From Oxyruncus cristatus (taxonomy: Eukaryota > Chordata > Aves > Passeriformes > Cotingidae), in assembly GCA_013399855.1 (NCBI GenBank), contig VXAY01001959.1, positions 203,044 to 267,043 on the forward strand: a stretch of 64,000 nucleotides of DNA. The letters are read 5' to 3'. Under the pieces are notes generated by a model. It was not told where the DNA came from and ran no database searches. It was given only the letters and a program-made list of their open reading frames with translations. The position numbers and the translations under genes are program-made. Shown here piece after piece: positions 32,696 to 44,509 of this stretch. Position 1 is the first letter of the stretch. The number at the start of each line of letters is the position of its first letter.

Positions 32696-33179
32696 TGTTG
32701 TTAATGCTGGACTAGTGCAGCTCTGGCCCAAACTCTGAGCTGGTGCTATGAAATAATCCAACACCATAGCAAAGGAAGGGCATGGAACTGCTGGAGCAGG
32801 TCCAGAGGAGGCACCAAGATGAGCTTCAGGGTGACCTAGTTGTGGCTTTGCAGGGCCTGAAGGGGCTCCAAGAAACATGGAGAGAGACTATTGACAAGGG
32901 ATGGAGGGACAGGACACAGGGAATGGCTTCAAACTGCCAGAGGGCAGGGACAGATGGGATATTGGGAAGGGATTCCTGGCTGTGAGGGTGGGGAGGCCCT
33001 GGCCCAGGTTGCCCAGAGAAGCTGTGGCTGCCCCTGGATCCCTGGAAGTGTCCAAGGCCAGGTCGGACGGGGCTTGGAGCAACCTGGACTGGTGGAAGGT
33101 GTCCCTGCCCATGGCAGGGGGTGGAACTGGATGGGCTTTCAGGTCTCTTCCAACCCAAACCATTCCTTGATCCTATAAT
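32696..33179 (+). mobile_element. CR1 LINE 3' fragment, long copy (GAGGCCCTGG subfamily)
   Basis: A near-complete 3' segment: 'GAACTGCTGGAGCAGGTCCA', 'GACCTAGTTGTGGCTTTGCA', 'GGGAAGGGATTCCTGGCTGT', 'GAGGTTGCCC'-type blocks, 'GGCAGGGGGTGGAACTGGAT' and 'TTCCAACCCAAACCATTCCT'. The hairpin segment at about 33055-33088 is intact. It begins at nearly the same point as the reversed copy ending at 28322. Confidence 0.95.
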
Positions 33180-33439
33180 GTTGTGTAATAAAAAAGAAAG
33201 TCTGTCCCCAGTTACACATTTTCCTTCTAGAGCAACACTGGTTCTTCTATAATTCCAAAGTGTTTGCGCATTCCTTTTGGAACTGTTTTCCATGAGTGAT
33301 GTGGGAAGGCATAAACCCAATTCTTTTCCTATAGAAAAATGTTATGAGAAAGCTGATTTCTAATGAGATGAGACTAAAAATATTCCAGGGGCATTGCTAT
33401 TGCCACATTCCTTTCATATCTGCTGTCCTGCAATGGAAA

Positions 33440-33698
33440 ATCAGAGAACTGTTGATGTTGGAAAAGCCTTTTAAGAGCCCTCAGTCCAACCACCAGCCCA
33501 GCACCACCACCATGTTCACCACCAAACCGTGTCCCAAGTGCCACAGCCACAGATTTTCTGAACACTCCCAAGGATGGGGACTCCAGCACTTCCCTGGACA
33601 ACTTGCTCCAGTGTTTGACAACCCTTTCTGTGACATTTCTTTCCTAATGTCCAATCCAAACCTTTCCAGGCACAATTTGAGGCTGTTTCATTCCAGAC
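33440..33698 (-). mobile_element. CR1 LINE 3' fragment (ATTTCTTCAC-related subfamily)
   Basis: 'TTGATGTTGGAAAAGCCTTT', 'CAGTCCAACCACCAGCCCAG', 'CACCACCACCATGTTCACCA', 'GCACTTCCCTGGACAACTTG' and 'TGACATTTCTTTCCTAATGT' fit the reversed 3' end of an older CR1. Confidence 0.9.
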
Positions 33699-36240
33699 CA
33701 TGAATATGGTTTTCTTTAACAAGGAATGTGAAGTTCTAAATGCCTCAAAGGAGCTTTTTTTCAAACGTCTCAGATATGAATTCTTCCTAAAAATGAATTT
33801 TTGTCTCCAACCTCAGCTCTCAAATGACTTTTTCTATCTCCATGGAGGTCAGGAAGAAAGAAAGAACTCAGATAAAACTTTTAACAGTTATTCAGTGTCA
33901 CAGATCATACTTTTTCTCCTCCAATTCTGCCGTAACGCAGGCAGATTAATTAAGTGTCCAAAACATTAAAACCCACAAGAATAATCTTCTTTCAAGTTGA
34001 TGAAGAAATTCAGCTCATTAGAATGAAATTTCCTGTATCAGACTCTTTCAGACTCTTCCGTTTTGTACAAGGGGGAAGAGGTGATTCCAATCGAGCAGAG
34101 CAGGAACTGCCCCCAGTTCTGTTCTGTATCACTGCACCTTGTAGAGAAAAACCTGAAGACGTACTGGTGGGAATAATTAAACTGGAAAATCAACTTGAAT
34201 TGTAAGAAAAAATACAATTTTGAGAGTTATTATATTTCATAGATGTGATAATAACTGCTGCATGTCCCTGTACAAAATATTCCTGAATCCAACAACAATC
34301 CTTCCTGGTGACAGAAGTCAAACTTTTGGAAGTTTACCAGTTGTTGTTTCTCTTCAGTGAAAAAATTGAGGTGGTTTTTATGGATTTCAGGACATCATTC
34401 CCAAACATATTGTCATCTGAAGACACCCTACAAAGTGTTCATTTAAGCAACACAAAGGGGAAATTCTTGTTAGCAACTTTTATAATTTGAAGTACTTCTT
34501 AAGCCAGTGTTGATGTTCAGAATTGAGTCCAGGAGTTTATTTCGTTAATGTTAATTGGCATTATTATGGTCTAGTAATTTATTAAAGACGGGATATCAAA
34601 GTTAAGGGTTACATTAATAGAAGCTCTACCCGTTTCCATTTACTTCCTTATCCCAGAGCTCAAAGCCTGTTTTCAGTTAAACACTTTTTCCTTTGACAAA
34701 AATCAGTTGGGACCAAGGGAAAGAAAATTTATTGGACAAATAAACCCAAATTCAGGTCAATGTCTCCTTCATTGCTGGCAAATGTCCAGAGTGGGATCCA
34801 AAGCCATAATTCAGTTTGGAGCAGATTTCTTGACTGTTCTTCTGAACTAACACTGCCTGAAATTTTCATTGCAATGATACATTTCACCTTCTGCCTTCCC
34901 CCTTTCCCCTTGTACAGCTGACTGCCTTTAAAATCTATGCCTCTTTAATTGATTTTAGAAACTTTGTCCTTTTATAAAATCACTTTTTCCCAAGGTGAAA
35001 GAGAAAACATGATATCCAGTGAAAGCCTCCTGAACAGGGATTGCTAATGGGGACACCTTAGAAATCCAGAGTCATCAAAATACTTCATATTCTTCATGGC
35101 CAGTAATTTATTGCTTTAAAGACCAAATTTTTGTATCTTCTTTATCAGTCTAATAAAATATAATAATCTGAATGTCTTTAGCTGTATGTGCCAGCTGCTC
35201 CCATCAGCTCCTGGAGAACCTTGGAATGAGTCTAAAATACACAGACTGGATGTGAATTGAAAAGCTTTCTTCCCTTCACCTTCCTCTCAGCCAAGTAATA
35301 AATCCGAAGGGTAAACACCAATCTAATTAATTATTGATCAGAATTTAAAAAAAAAAGTCAAAAATATGTAATTATTTTTAAAAAATAAGTATTGTCCATA
35401 TAATTTTCCCTTTTGGTGTGTGGATAGGACTGCGTGGGAGCAAATGTATGTATTTTTAAAGGGGGGGGTGAATATGCACGAACAGATGACATGTCTTGAG
35501 GTCTTGTTCTTTTGAAGGTTTGTGTTTTCAGGGAGCAGCTCCTCCCAGAAGGAACTGACAAAGCTGGACCATGCAGGGCTGGAGGACCCTGAGGAGTCTC
35601 TCCTTCCTGGAGAGGTGACCTCACAGACCCAAACAGGACAATGTTTTTCAGGCCCTCCCACAAGCACAGGAAGCAAAACCAGCCCCACCCTGGATTTTGG
35701 GTGGCTCCTCTCTGACAATGTGGCTCTGAGACCCTCGGTCCCTCCTCTGCTTGGCCCCTTCCCCTCCCCAGCTCATCTGGCTCGAGGTTCGCTGTTAAAT
35801 CACACCCAGGGCATGCAGAGCCCACTCAGGTCAATGAAATCAGGGGTTAGTAATAAACAGGACATGCTGCATATCGAGCAGCATCCTGGTAATGCACCGC
35901 TGGACCCTTCTGGCCTTCCTGCTCTCCTTTTCCTGCTGAAATCACCTCTCTGCTCCCTTTCCCACCTTCAGCCACTCCCCCGAGCATCCCATTATCAATT
36001 TTGTACAGGCACCAAATATCCTTTCCAAATTCCACCTCAGGTATTGTATGGAAATAATAAGTTTTAGAACCCATTATGCAATAGTGTCCGCATTCCTGAG
36101 ATTTTTTTCCTTTTTAATTATCTTTTGCTATATTACAAATATATATAAATATGTGTAATATCTACATGAGAGATGAAGCATTAACCATTAATCAGGAATT
36201 AGAATTCAGAACATTAGCATTTTGTCTTCATGACTGATTT
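33699..36240. other. Unique DNA; includes a G+C-rich stretch with two opposed frames
   Basis: 33700-35460 is AT-rich with nothing recognised. 35520-36010 is G+C-richer and holds a 181-codon forward frame (35522-36067, rich in Ser and Pro) and an overlapping 155-codon reverse frame (35358-35825). Neither has a recognisable domain; open frames on both strands point to composition rather than coding. Confidence 0.45.
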
Positions 36241-36720
36241 GAAGAAAGGAAAGAATGAAAGAAAGAGAGAGAAAGAGAGAAAGAAAGANNNNNNNNNNNN
36301 NNNNNNNNNNNNNNNNNNNNNNNNNNNNNNNNNNNNNNNNNNNNNNNNNNNNNNNNNNNNNNNNNNNNNNNNNNNNNNNNNNNNNNNNNNNNNNNNNNNN
36401 NNNNNNNNNNNNNNNNNNNNNNNNNNNNNNNNNNNNNNNNNNNNNNNNNNNNNNNNNNNNNNNNNNNNNNNNNNNNNNNNNNNNNNNNNNNNNNNNNNNN
36501 NNNNNNNNNNNNNNNNNNNNNNNNNNNNNNNNNNNNNNNNNNNNNNNNNNNNNNNNNNNNNNNNNNNNNNNNNNNNNNNNNNNNNNNNNNNNNNNNNNNN
36601 NNNNNNNNNNNNNNNNNNNNNNNNNNNNNNNNNNNNNNNNNNNNNNNNNNNNNNNNNNNNNNNNNNNNNNNNNNNNNNNNNNNNNNNNAGAGGAGAGGAG
36701 AGGAGAGGAGAGGAGAGGAG
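36241..36720. repeat. Polypurine microsatellite containing a 400-base assembly gap
   Basis: GAAA/GAGA-rich sequence runs into exactly 400 N (36289-36688). On the far side the repeat is AGGAG/GAGAG pentamers up to 36721. The N run is a gap, so the true length is unknown. The 170-195-codon frames across it are artefacts. Confidence 0.97.
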
Positions 36721-37270
36721 AGACGTTGCAGTACAACCCTTCCCTTCATTGTTCTATTAAGTATCCCAGCTTTGGCAGCTCCAGGTTCGTCCTCCTTGTC
36801 GGGATTCCTGCCTTGCAGACACTAATTGTTGAGGAAAGCTGAGCAGCACCATCGATTTGGGTGTGTTTTGCCCTGTGTGCAGGTTCTAATTGCTGATTTC
36901 CTGCAAAAGTTGACATAATTAATTAGTAATGATTTTCTTCGTTCTCCGAGGCAGAGCACACTCTGACACGACATCAGAGATAAGCTGATGGGGCAGGTCC
37001 TACAAATATAATGAGTCCACTGCATGTTCAAGCTGAAGCAGTGTCTTAGTTGGCCCTGTCACACAGCAAAAGGCATCTCCTCGCTCTGAGGGCTTTGTAA
37101 AATGCTCGGGAATAAAGAGTTACTGGGTATGAACAGCCACTCACTGGGTGTGTGTCCAACTTCAGCAGAGCAGGAGACTTCCGAAAACATTCTCATGGAA
37201 TAAAGTGGTGGGAAACCGCTGCTGCTGCCAGAACTGGAAGGGGCATTGCCATGGTCACATGGGTGTCTGA
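36721..37270. other. Unique DNA
   Basis: No feature seen. Confidence 0.5.
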
Positions 37271-37326
37271 GCTGGGAGAGCTGGGGAGGTTCACCTGGAG
37301 AAGACAAGGCTCCAGGGAGACCTGAG
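37271..37326 (+). mobile_element. Short CR1 LINE internal fragment
   Basis: 'GAGAGCTGGGGAGGTTCACC', 'TGGAGAAGACAAGGCTCCAG' and 'GGAGACCTGAGG' match the CR1 stretch around the end of ORF2 (Phe-Ser-Leu-Glu-Lys region). No 3' end is present. Confidence 0.7.
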
Positions 37327-40033
37327 GAATCCAAGGAAATATCAGGTTTTAGCTATTCCAAACTCCTCTCTACAGAATTTACTCCTAAGCAGTTCCCTAC
37401 AGAATCCTCCCCTGGCTGTAATTCCCACATCCCCAGTCTTTGGGAGCACTGCAGGAACAAGGGAGTTAGATCCCTGAAAACAAGTGACATCTAAGGTGCT
37501 TAATGCTTTAGTATTTAGTTTAACTGTTTAACTATTTAGTATTTAATTAACTTCAGTAGAGTGTAAACACAAAAGGACACAAAACCACTTTTTGACTTTT
37601 CTGTGATAGTTTGACCTATGACTTCATTGTAATATTTTTGGCCACAAAATATATTTGCAAGAGAAATATTTTAAAATTGGAAGCAACTCTTGCCCTGCAT
37701 CACAACCAAGGTAACTTCTTGCACTTGAATCTCTTGTAAATCACCAGACTTTCAGTGCCCTTGAATTTCTGAACTTTCCAAACCCTTTGAGAGAACTTTT
37801 GAGTTGAACTTGGGCACCATCAGGAATAGCTGCAGTTCATAACTCTGAGAATTGTTCTGAAGACTAAGGGGCCAAAATAATTCAATTTAATGTCCCATCT
37901 GAGCAGGGATGAGTCCCGGCAGACCAATTACCAAAAAGCCACGATCAGAGAGATCAGGGCAGGTAGAACCTGCTATAAACCAATTATTTTTACCTGGAAC
38001 CCCCGTGTATATGAAAAATGAGGCTGGGGGGAGAGAATGACCACTGCTCATAAATTAAAAGTTATTTTTCTGCATCTACCACACACTCTGGAACACAAAA
38101 TAATGTAATCTGTGTGTTCTGAGAGGGAAAATAGATCTGGTTGGAAGTGAAGAACCATTCCAGCATCAGTAAATGCTGAAATAAATGCAAGGTCTACACT
38201 AATTATTATGATTCTAAATATATATAATATTTATTTTATATATGAATATAGTGTATAAAATATGTATTCCAAGCATATAATATATACAATATAAATTATA
38301 TCATAAGTAAAGTTTCAGGTTTGCTTTCTAAGGAAGCCTCCAGGAGCTGCACCCCATGAATTTTCTCAGTCTCCCGTTGAGTTTCACTGCAGCACATGTG
38401 AAAACCAACCAGGTGAAGGGGCCCTGAAAGAACAGGAGTTCAGGAAGTGTCGTCAGAGGCTTCCATTTTTATGGTCAAATTTGGAAAGTTTCTACTTTTT
38501 AGTAGGAAGCCACAGCTATCACACATTCTCCTTCACGTCTGCATTGAAGCATTAGCTCTGAACTTAGGAAACTTTCTCTTTTTCTATAGTTTTGAAGAAG
38601 AAATACTCTATTTCACACCTGCGTTGAAACAGAATGTCTATTAAATTTTTAAAGATACACCAAAATAGTCCTATTTCATGGAAAAATGAGGCCAACTATG
38701 TCCGAAACATGAAGGCAGGATTTGCAGTCCATTTGCACCACACTCCTGTCTACAGGAAAACTGATGGCAGGAGTGTGCTGTTTTTCTCCCAAAATACCCC
38801 CCCAGCTGCACTAATTCCTTCTCAGCAGCTTCCTAAATCTGCTCTGTCTTAAAATACAGATCAACTCTCTGTTTTTCTTTCTAAATTGCTTCTAAATTAA
38901 GGTTTTCTCAGCATCCTGCAACACATATTTTTTGAGATATATATATATATAATGACAAACTACTTCCTTTTATTGAATTTTTTATTGTTTTGAATAGTCA
39001 TTTCTTGTGGATACTTGTTTTTTCAAGTCAGAAATTGCTGTGAACAACTATTGTCTGTTCATGATTCCCAGCTCTCCTTCTCTTTACCTCCTGAGAAGCC
39101 CAAGTTTGGTGAGTTTATCATCATATACAAAACACTTTGTAACTCTAATTTTCCTTGCTAATAAAAACCTTATTTGAAGGGATTTAGAATTTTCAGATCA
39201 TTATAAAACCTTCTGTACATTTATATCAGAAACCCCACCATCTGTATTTTTTTTTTTAGATTTTATGTGTGTGTAATTTTCGGAACATGTGACCTCGGCA
39301 AAATGTTTAGTCCTTGTTTTTGCGACGCTTGAAGTGCTCTTGTTTTTTGTAACTCACGCTGAATGTCTAATGAACATATTGAACATCGCAAAAATTCTGT
39401 TGGACCAATTGAGTTTTAAACTGGAAATCACCAAAAGAGCAATTTGGGGGTAAAATGACACCCCGTCTCTACTGAAAAAAAAACAACATTCAACAAGGCT
39501 GAGATCTTGAGCAGGTTTTCATTTCCAACCTGCTGTCCCATCTTTTTAAAAATAACATGAGGGCTAGGAAATGCAGCTGATGTCCCAGTTATCACAGTAA
39601 TGGGAGCTCCCTGTGCACAGCCATTTATTGTGATTTGATCATTTTCCTAAAGTGCATAAAAACCATGGAGCCTCGAGGTTTGGCACGTGAGAATTACTTT
39701 AATCTTGCAATGATTTTACACCTGAAAGGCCACACAGCACTAGTGGATATTTGCTGCAAATTTAATCCTAATTTATTTCTTCTGCCAAACATTTGTTTTG
39801 AATTTGACAGCCTAAATATCCCCAGGAAAACACACCACCTACAGATTTAAAAGGGAATTGGGCTGGAATAATGTGTTTTACCTACGAGACACAGTTCTTT
39901 GAGTGTTGTTATAAAATCTATTATCAAAAGGCTTTCACTTTCTTTGGGTAATTCTTGAAATAATACAGAGACTACAAACTCATCTGATGATTTTCAATAT
40001 AAAGATCACATAACAATGTGTATATAATATTCA
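37327..40033. other. Unique AT-rich DNA, no gene seen
   Basis: 38205-38305 and 38935-38955 are TA-rich. 37508-37545 has TTTAGTATTTA twice. 39280-39400 has an unusual number of CpGs for its base composition. No coding frame is recognised. Confidence 0.5.
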
Positions 40034-40083
40034 TTAAATTGAGTGTTGTATACTCATATGCAATATGGACATACTCAATTTAA
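40034..40083. repeat. 11-bp inverted repeat
   Basis: TTAAATTGAGT (40034-40044) and ACTCAATTTAA (40073-40083) are perfect inverted copies separated by 28 bases. Confidence 0.85.
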
Positions 40084-40092
40084 CAACATAAA

Positions 40093-40190
40093 CGTTTTAT
40101 TCCATTTATATCTATATAATGTATTATCCCATTTTTATACATGTATATGCAATGCATTATTCAATTTTTATATGTACAGACACATTTTGT
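40093..40190 (+). repeat. Imperfect AT-rich tandem repeat, about three copies
   Basis: The words TTTTATTCCATTTATAT, TATTATCCCATTTTTATAC and CATTATTCAATTTTTATATG follow one another at a spacing of about 30-35 bases, each followed by a TATA/TGTA-rich part. Confidence 0.6.
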
Positions 40191-41923
40191 TTTGCGACCC
40201 TCTATCAGACCGTTCCTTCTGCTCTCTTTAAAGTTTGTTTCCTGTGGATTTATGGCTCCATCGGGTTCAAAGCCCATGGAACACACTGTGGATATAAAGG
40301 GTGGCAGTGAGTGGATTAGGAAAAAAATGGGACTGAAAAGCTGTGATTTAAAGGGGTAGAGAACTGGGATTAACTGGGGAATAAATGTTGCACAGTGACA
40401 TTTGTCCTCAGAGAGAAGTCAAATGAATAAAGCCAAGAAGGCAGGCTGGGAATGTGAGATCTCCAGAGCTCTGACAAGAACTGGGATGGTGGAAAGGAGG
40501 TTAATTGAGATGGAAACAACTGACGGCTGTATCAGACTGAGGAATTCAGGACAGGAAGGATGAGGGGTAACGAAAGTTTGGAGGTGGTGGGAAGAGGCAG
40601 TGGAATCTCTACTCATAACGAGACACAAACCATGGAGAGGGTGGAGTGGACCTTCAGTGCCACAGTTCCTCCACTTCCCTGGGATTGCGGCAGACAGGGA
40701 TATTTATTTATTGCTTGAACCTCTGTCTCCCGAAATCATCTTGTTCTCATTTCATGGAAAAGAAAAGCACAACACCGAAAGAATGAGAGAGAAGGCAAAA
40801 GAAGATGGGATCCCTCGAGATCCTTGGAGACTCCTGCTCTTTCCAGCAGGGAAAAAGAGGCAGCTGTGGCACTGCCAAGGAGTGTTAGCTGAGCAGGGCA
40901 GCAGTTCTGTCCTCAAGCACCTCGAGTGTATCTCAGCACAGCTCTGCAGGGCCTCTTCTTACCATCTGAGGGTGGTTTAGTCATCTCCTTGGTTTTTTGG
41001 ACAGTTCTGAAGCTGCCATGAACTCTTCCCTGGGATTTTGTTCCGTTTCCTAACCTGCCACAACACGTGTAAAGTGGCTTCTGTGTTTCCCACTCCATCA
41101 GGTTTGATAACTTGGACTTCCAGTTGAGGTGCTGGAGGAAAGTCATGGGGTAGCCAGAAGGTGAGAGCACCTCCAGCCCTGTTTCCATTTGCTGTTTATA
41201 TAAATCTGGGCACTTTCAATCTGATTTCATTTTTACTGGTCAAGAAAATCTCACGTGGAATAACTGGTTAAAACACATACTTAGAAAAACTAAACTGTGT
41301 TTAATTTTCGACTCCTGAAAGTGGCGAAAGTGCCAATTCAGCTGCACTTCAGGAGCATTTTTTCAATTCAGGAGCCACTTGGATATTTCTTGGAAAAATT
41401 ATTGCCAGTAAGTGCATAATTTTGGCACACCACGTTTCCCTTTGAAGTGGACAGAGGGCAATTCTAAGGACTTCTGCTGATTTCCCAGAATAAATGGTTT
41501 TTGGGAGTACCTGAGGATAAAAAGAACCTTTCTTCAGTAAATAAGAGAAACTTTTACAGTGAGTTCAACCCTTTTGTCATTGTTGTACCTTCAGAATTAG
41601 GGAGCTCACTTGCATTGGGAAGAAACTTAAAGTCCTCTTGGAAGTGAATTTATTGTGTGCTAAAACTACTGAATTTCTTTAAAACAACAGCTCTGTAAAG
41701 CTGAGACCTATGCTATCTTTAGATAAAGAGAACAGTTCTGACAGCACCAGAACTTGGTAGAAAAAGGAAATAAATTCTGCTTCCATGACTGAATTAAAAT
41801 GAAAAGTGAGTGGAGTTCATGAGAATTAACTTGGGTTTGAAGCATCTGACTGGGCAGGTGGAAAAAAGCCATTCAGAGGAAACCAAAGCAGTGTCTCAGT
41901 CCTAAAAACTATCAAACATTTTG
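40191..41923. other. Unique DNA
   Basis: A 126-codon forward frame at 40600-40980 and a 91-codon reverse frame at 40913-41188 are open but unrecognised. Confidence 0.5.
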
Positions 41924-41954
41924 AAATATTTCAATATTTCATATTGAAATATTT
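41924..41954. repeat. Perfect 14-bp palindrome with a 3-base loop
   Basis: AAATATTTCAATAT (41924-41937) and ATATTGAAATATTT (41941-41954) pair fully around TTC. Confidence 0.95.
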
Positions 41955-43770
41955 TAGACCACACCCCCCTGCAGGAGATTCAAAGCAATGTTCAATATTT
42001 ACCATTCCTTTAAAATGGAGGGTTTCTTTAAATCTAGGCAGCAGCTTCTGGCCCTGTGTGCACACACAGAAAACTATTAATTAAAAATGCTCACACAGAG
42101 AATCCCTTTAAACCCAGGCAATAATAACTGTAAAGGAGTTGAAAGCAAACATCTGCACTTACTGGATTCCAGGTTATTGGTAATTATTCCCTTTGGAATT
42201 TATTAGCCTTGTGCAGGCAAAATAAACACTCCACTTTAGAGCAGGTAATAGAAATCCTTCCCCTGGTACCTATAAAGGCTCCACAGTTCCTGTCTAAGCA
42301 CTTTAGGAGATGTTTTAATTCCCCAAAGCCAAATCACAGCACAATGCAGGGGGGTTGTTCTTGTTTCCAGCCTTTAAGTGTCTTTTCCAGCTTTCCCAAT
42401 ATAAATCTTACCTGCAGGAAGAGTCTTTCCAATTCCAGAGCTCCCCAGGTGCTTAAATAATTTCAAATCTCTGAACAAAAATGAACACGCAGTGAAATAA
42501 AATACAGAACTGATGTACATAAAATTATACACAACCACATTTTTTAGATTCTGTGTATTCTGTGCACTCTGCTGCCTCATCTGAAAGGGTTTTATTGTGT
42601 TATTGATCCTTTTGAAGTACTAAAATAAGTTCTCATGTCATCATTTTGATAAAGGCAAATGCTTTCAAACAGAAGAGGCAAGAAAACATTTCTTTCAGCA
42701 AAACAGTCCCATTATGCAGTAAAAAAGCAGCATAATTTCAAGATATTTGCTTCCTTTTTTTCCAAAGTCCTTGATTCACAACATTTTTTTTTTTTCATTT
42801 TCTTCCACAATAGTTTCACAATTTGGGGGATCAATGGAGTCTTCTGTAAGATCTATGATTAAAAAAATAGCCGTAAAAATAAGTCAGCTACAAGTTAGGC
42901 AGAGCTTACAGCCATCCCCAGTCTCCTACTGAAGCTCTCCCAGGGAGATCTTGAGATTTGTATCAGTTTTTTTCAATTTCCAAACCCTTGAAAAAGTTAT
43001 TATGTGCATATGTATGAGAAAAGGAAGGACTTACACTCTCCAAAAGCATTTATCCTCATTTTCCATCATTTCTGTTATAATGTCACCCGTGATCTATATT
43101 TGCCATTAAAACAACTGGTCGGAAATATCTTTTTAGTCTTTTAAAATGCATTATAAAACATAAACCAGTAAATATAGCTTATCCAGGGTCATCTGTGTGT
43201 CATTAATTAATTGAATAATTTAAGTTGAAAAATTCTGAATTCATACAACCCAGATTCTTTTTCAAAGTGGATCAAAATTAATCAGGTTGCTCTGAGTCCT
43301 GATCAGTCAAATCTGGAAAATCTTAGGGGTGGAGATTCCACAAGATTTCTGTGCAAGCTGTTCCAATATTTGATCATCTTCAAAATAAAAAAAAAAAAAA
43401 AAAAGAAAAAGGAAATTATTATATGGAATCAATTAATTGCATAGTTCAAATAGTGAAGTCAAATTTCATTGTGTCTCTTGTCTCTCATCCCATCCCTGTG
43501 CACCGTTGAGAAGTGTCTGCATTCATCTTCTCCCTACCCTTCTGGGATACTTGTTCCCAAAGAAAATCTGGATGGAAACTATTTAATAATTAATTCCCTT
43601 TTGGTGCCATCTGGATACAGGCCAGATTAATAATTGAAGCACTATTATAAATAAGTAATTGAATAAATAAGTAAATAAATAAATAAATGCAATATCTATC
43701 AATGTTTCAGACACTGGATCGTCTATACCAAAAGCCAAGAGAATGAATAAGGAACAGAATCCCAGGATCC
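41955..43770. other. AT-rich unique DNA with A and TAAA runs
   Basis: An A18 run lies at 43387-43404, a T11-type run at 42785-42795, and a TAAA/TAAG simple repeat at 43650-43688. No gene is seen. Confidence 0.55.
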
Positions 43771-43835
43771 CAAAATCTCAGAATATGTTGAGTTGGAAGG
43801 GACCCACAAGGATCATCAACTCCAACTCCTGGTAT
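43771..43835 (-). mobile_element. CR1 LINE 3' tip (CTGTGTAGGGCCAGGAG subfamily)
   Basis: 'CAAAATCTCAGAATATGTTG', 'AGTTGGAAGGGACCCACAAG' and 'GATCATCAACTCCAACTCCT' are the reversed terminal 60 bases of this subfamily. Confidence 0.88.
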
Positions 43836-44309
43836 CGCCAACTTTTTGAAGTATGGCAGGTTTTGGGGGATTTGTGTAGGGAAGGTGTCCCTTCCTCTGC
43901 CCTGCTCTTCAGAATGATCCTTGGATATTCCTGAGGCGGGAGCTGTGCCAAGCCCAGCAACACAAATCCAGGCTTTGGTCGAAGTGAACCATCTAATTCC
44001 ATGTCTCTTTGTCTCAAGGCTTACAAGGGGCTCACTGCATCTGCTATTTATGAAAATGGAGTTTAGGGGGGATTTGAAGCAGTTTCTGCTCTACCCTACC
44101 AATTTTTCCTACTGTATCTTCCTTCTCTTCTTTTTCCATGGAGCCAAAAAGGGTTCCAACCTTCGGCAGGAGAGATCTCTCTGGGCCGCACAAAGGCCCT
44201 GATTACTGAATGTGTCAAAATTCTAAGCACACAGGAACAAATCGTAGACAGATGGTTGTCACTCAGCCTTCAGGAGATGATATGGACTTGTACCCTGGAA
44301 TAGAAACAG
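43836..44309. other. Unique DNA
   Basis: A 93-codon frame at 43921-44202 is open but unrecognised; nothing else is seen. Confidence 0.45.
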
Positions 44310-44509
44310 GGAATCACAGAATCCCAGAATGGTTTGGGTTGGAAGAGACCTCAAAGCCCATCCAGTTCCACCCCCTGCCCTGGGCAGGGACACCTTCCAC
44401 TAGCCCTGGCCTTGGACACTTCCAGGGATCCAGGGGCAGCCACAGCTTCTCTGGGCAACCTGGGCCAGGGCCTCCCCACCCTCACAGCCAACAATTCCTT
44501 CCCAATATC
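44310..44509 (-). mobile_element. CR1 LINE 3' fragment with internal deletion (GAGGCCCTGG subfamily)
   Basis: 'GGAATCACAGAATCCCAGAA', 'TGGTTTGGGTTGGAAGAGAC', 'CCAGTTCCACCCCCTGCCCT', 'CAGCCACAGCTTCTCTGGGC', 'CCTCCCCACCCTCACAGCCA' form a well preserved reversed copy. The hairpin segment is deleted: CACTAGCCC joins directly to TGGCCTTGGACAC near 44406, losing about 25 bases. Confidence 0.96.

Noticed and set aside
32826..33320. 164-codon reverse frame and several shorter ones
   Set aside because: Antisense to the CR1 copy at 32696-33179; the same peptide pattern recurs antisense to other CR1 copies.
36206..36842. Frames of 173-195 codons
   Set aside because: Mostly unknown residues across the 400-base N run; artefacts of the gap.
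39459..39480. 'ACCCCGTCTCTACTGAAAAA' resembles part of a primate Alu
   Set aside because: Only about 14 bases match before diverging, the rest of an Alu is absent, and the CR1 content shows a bird genome; coincidence.
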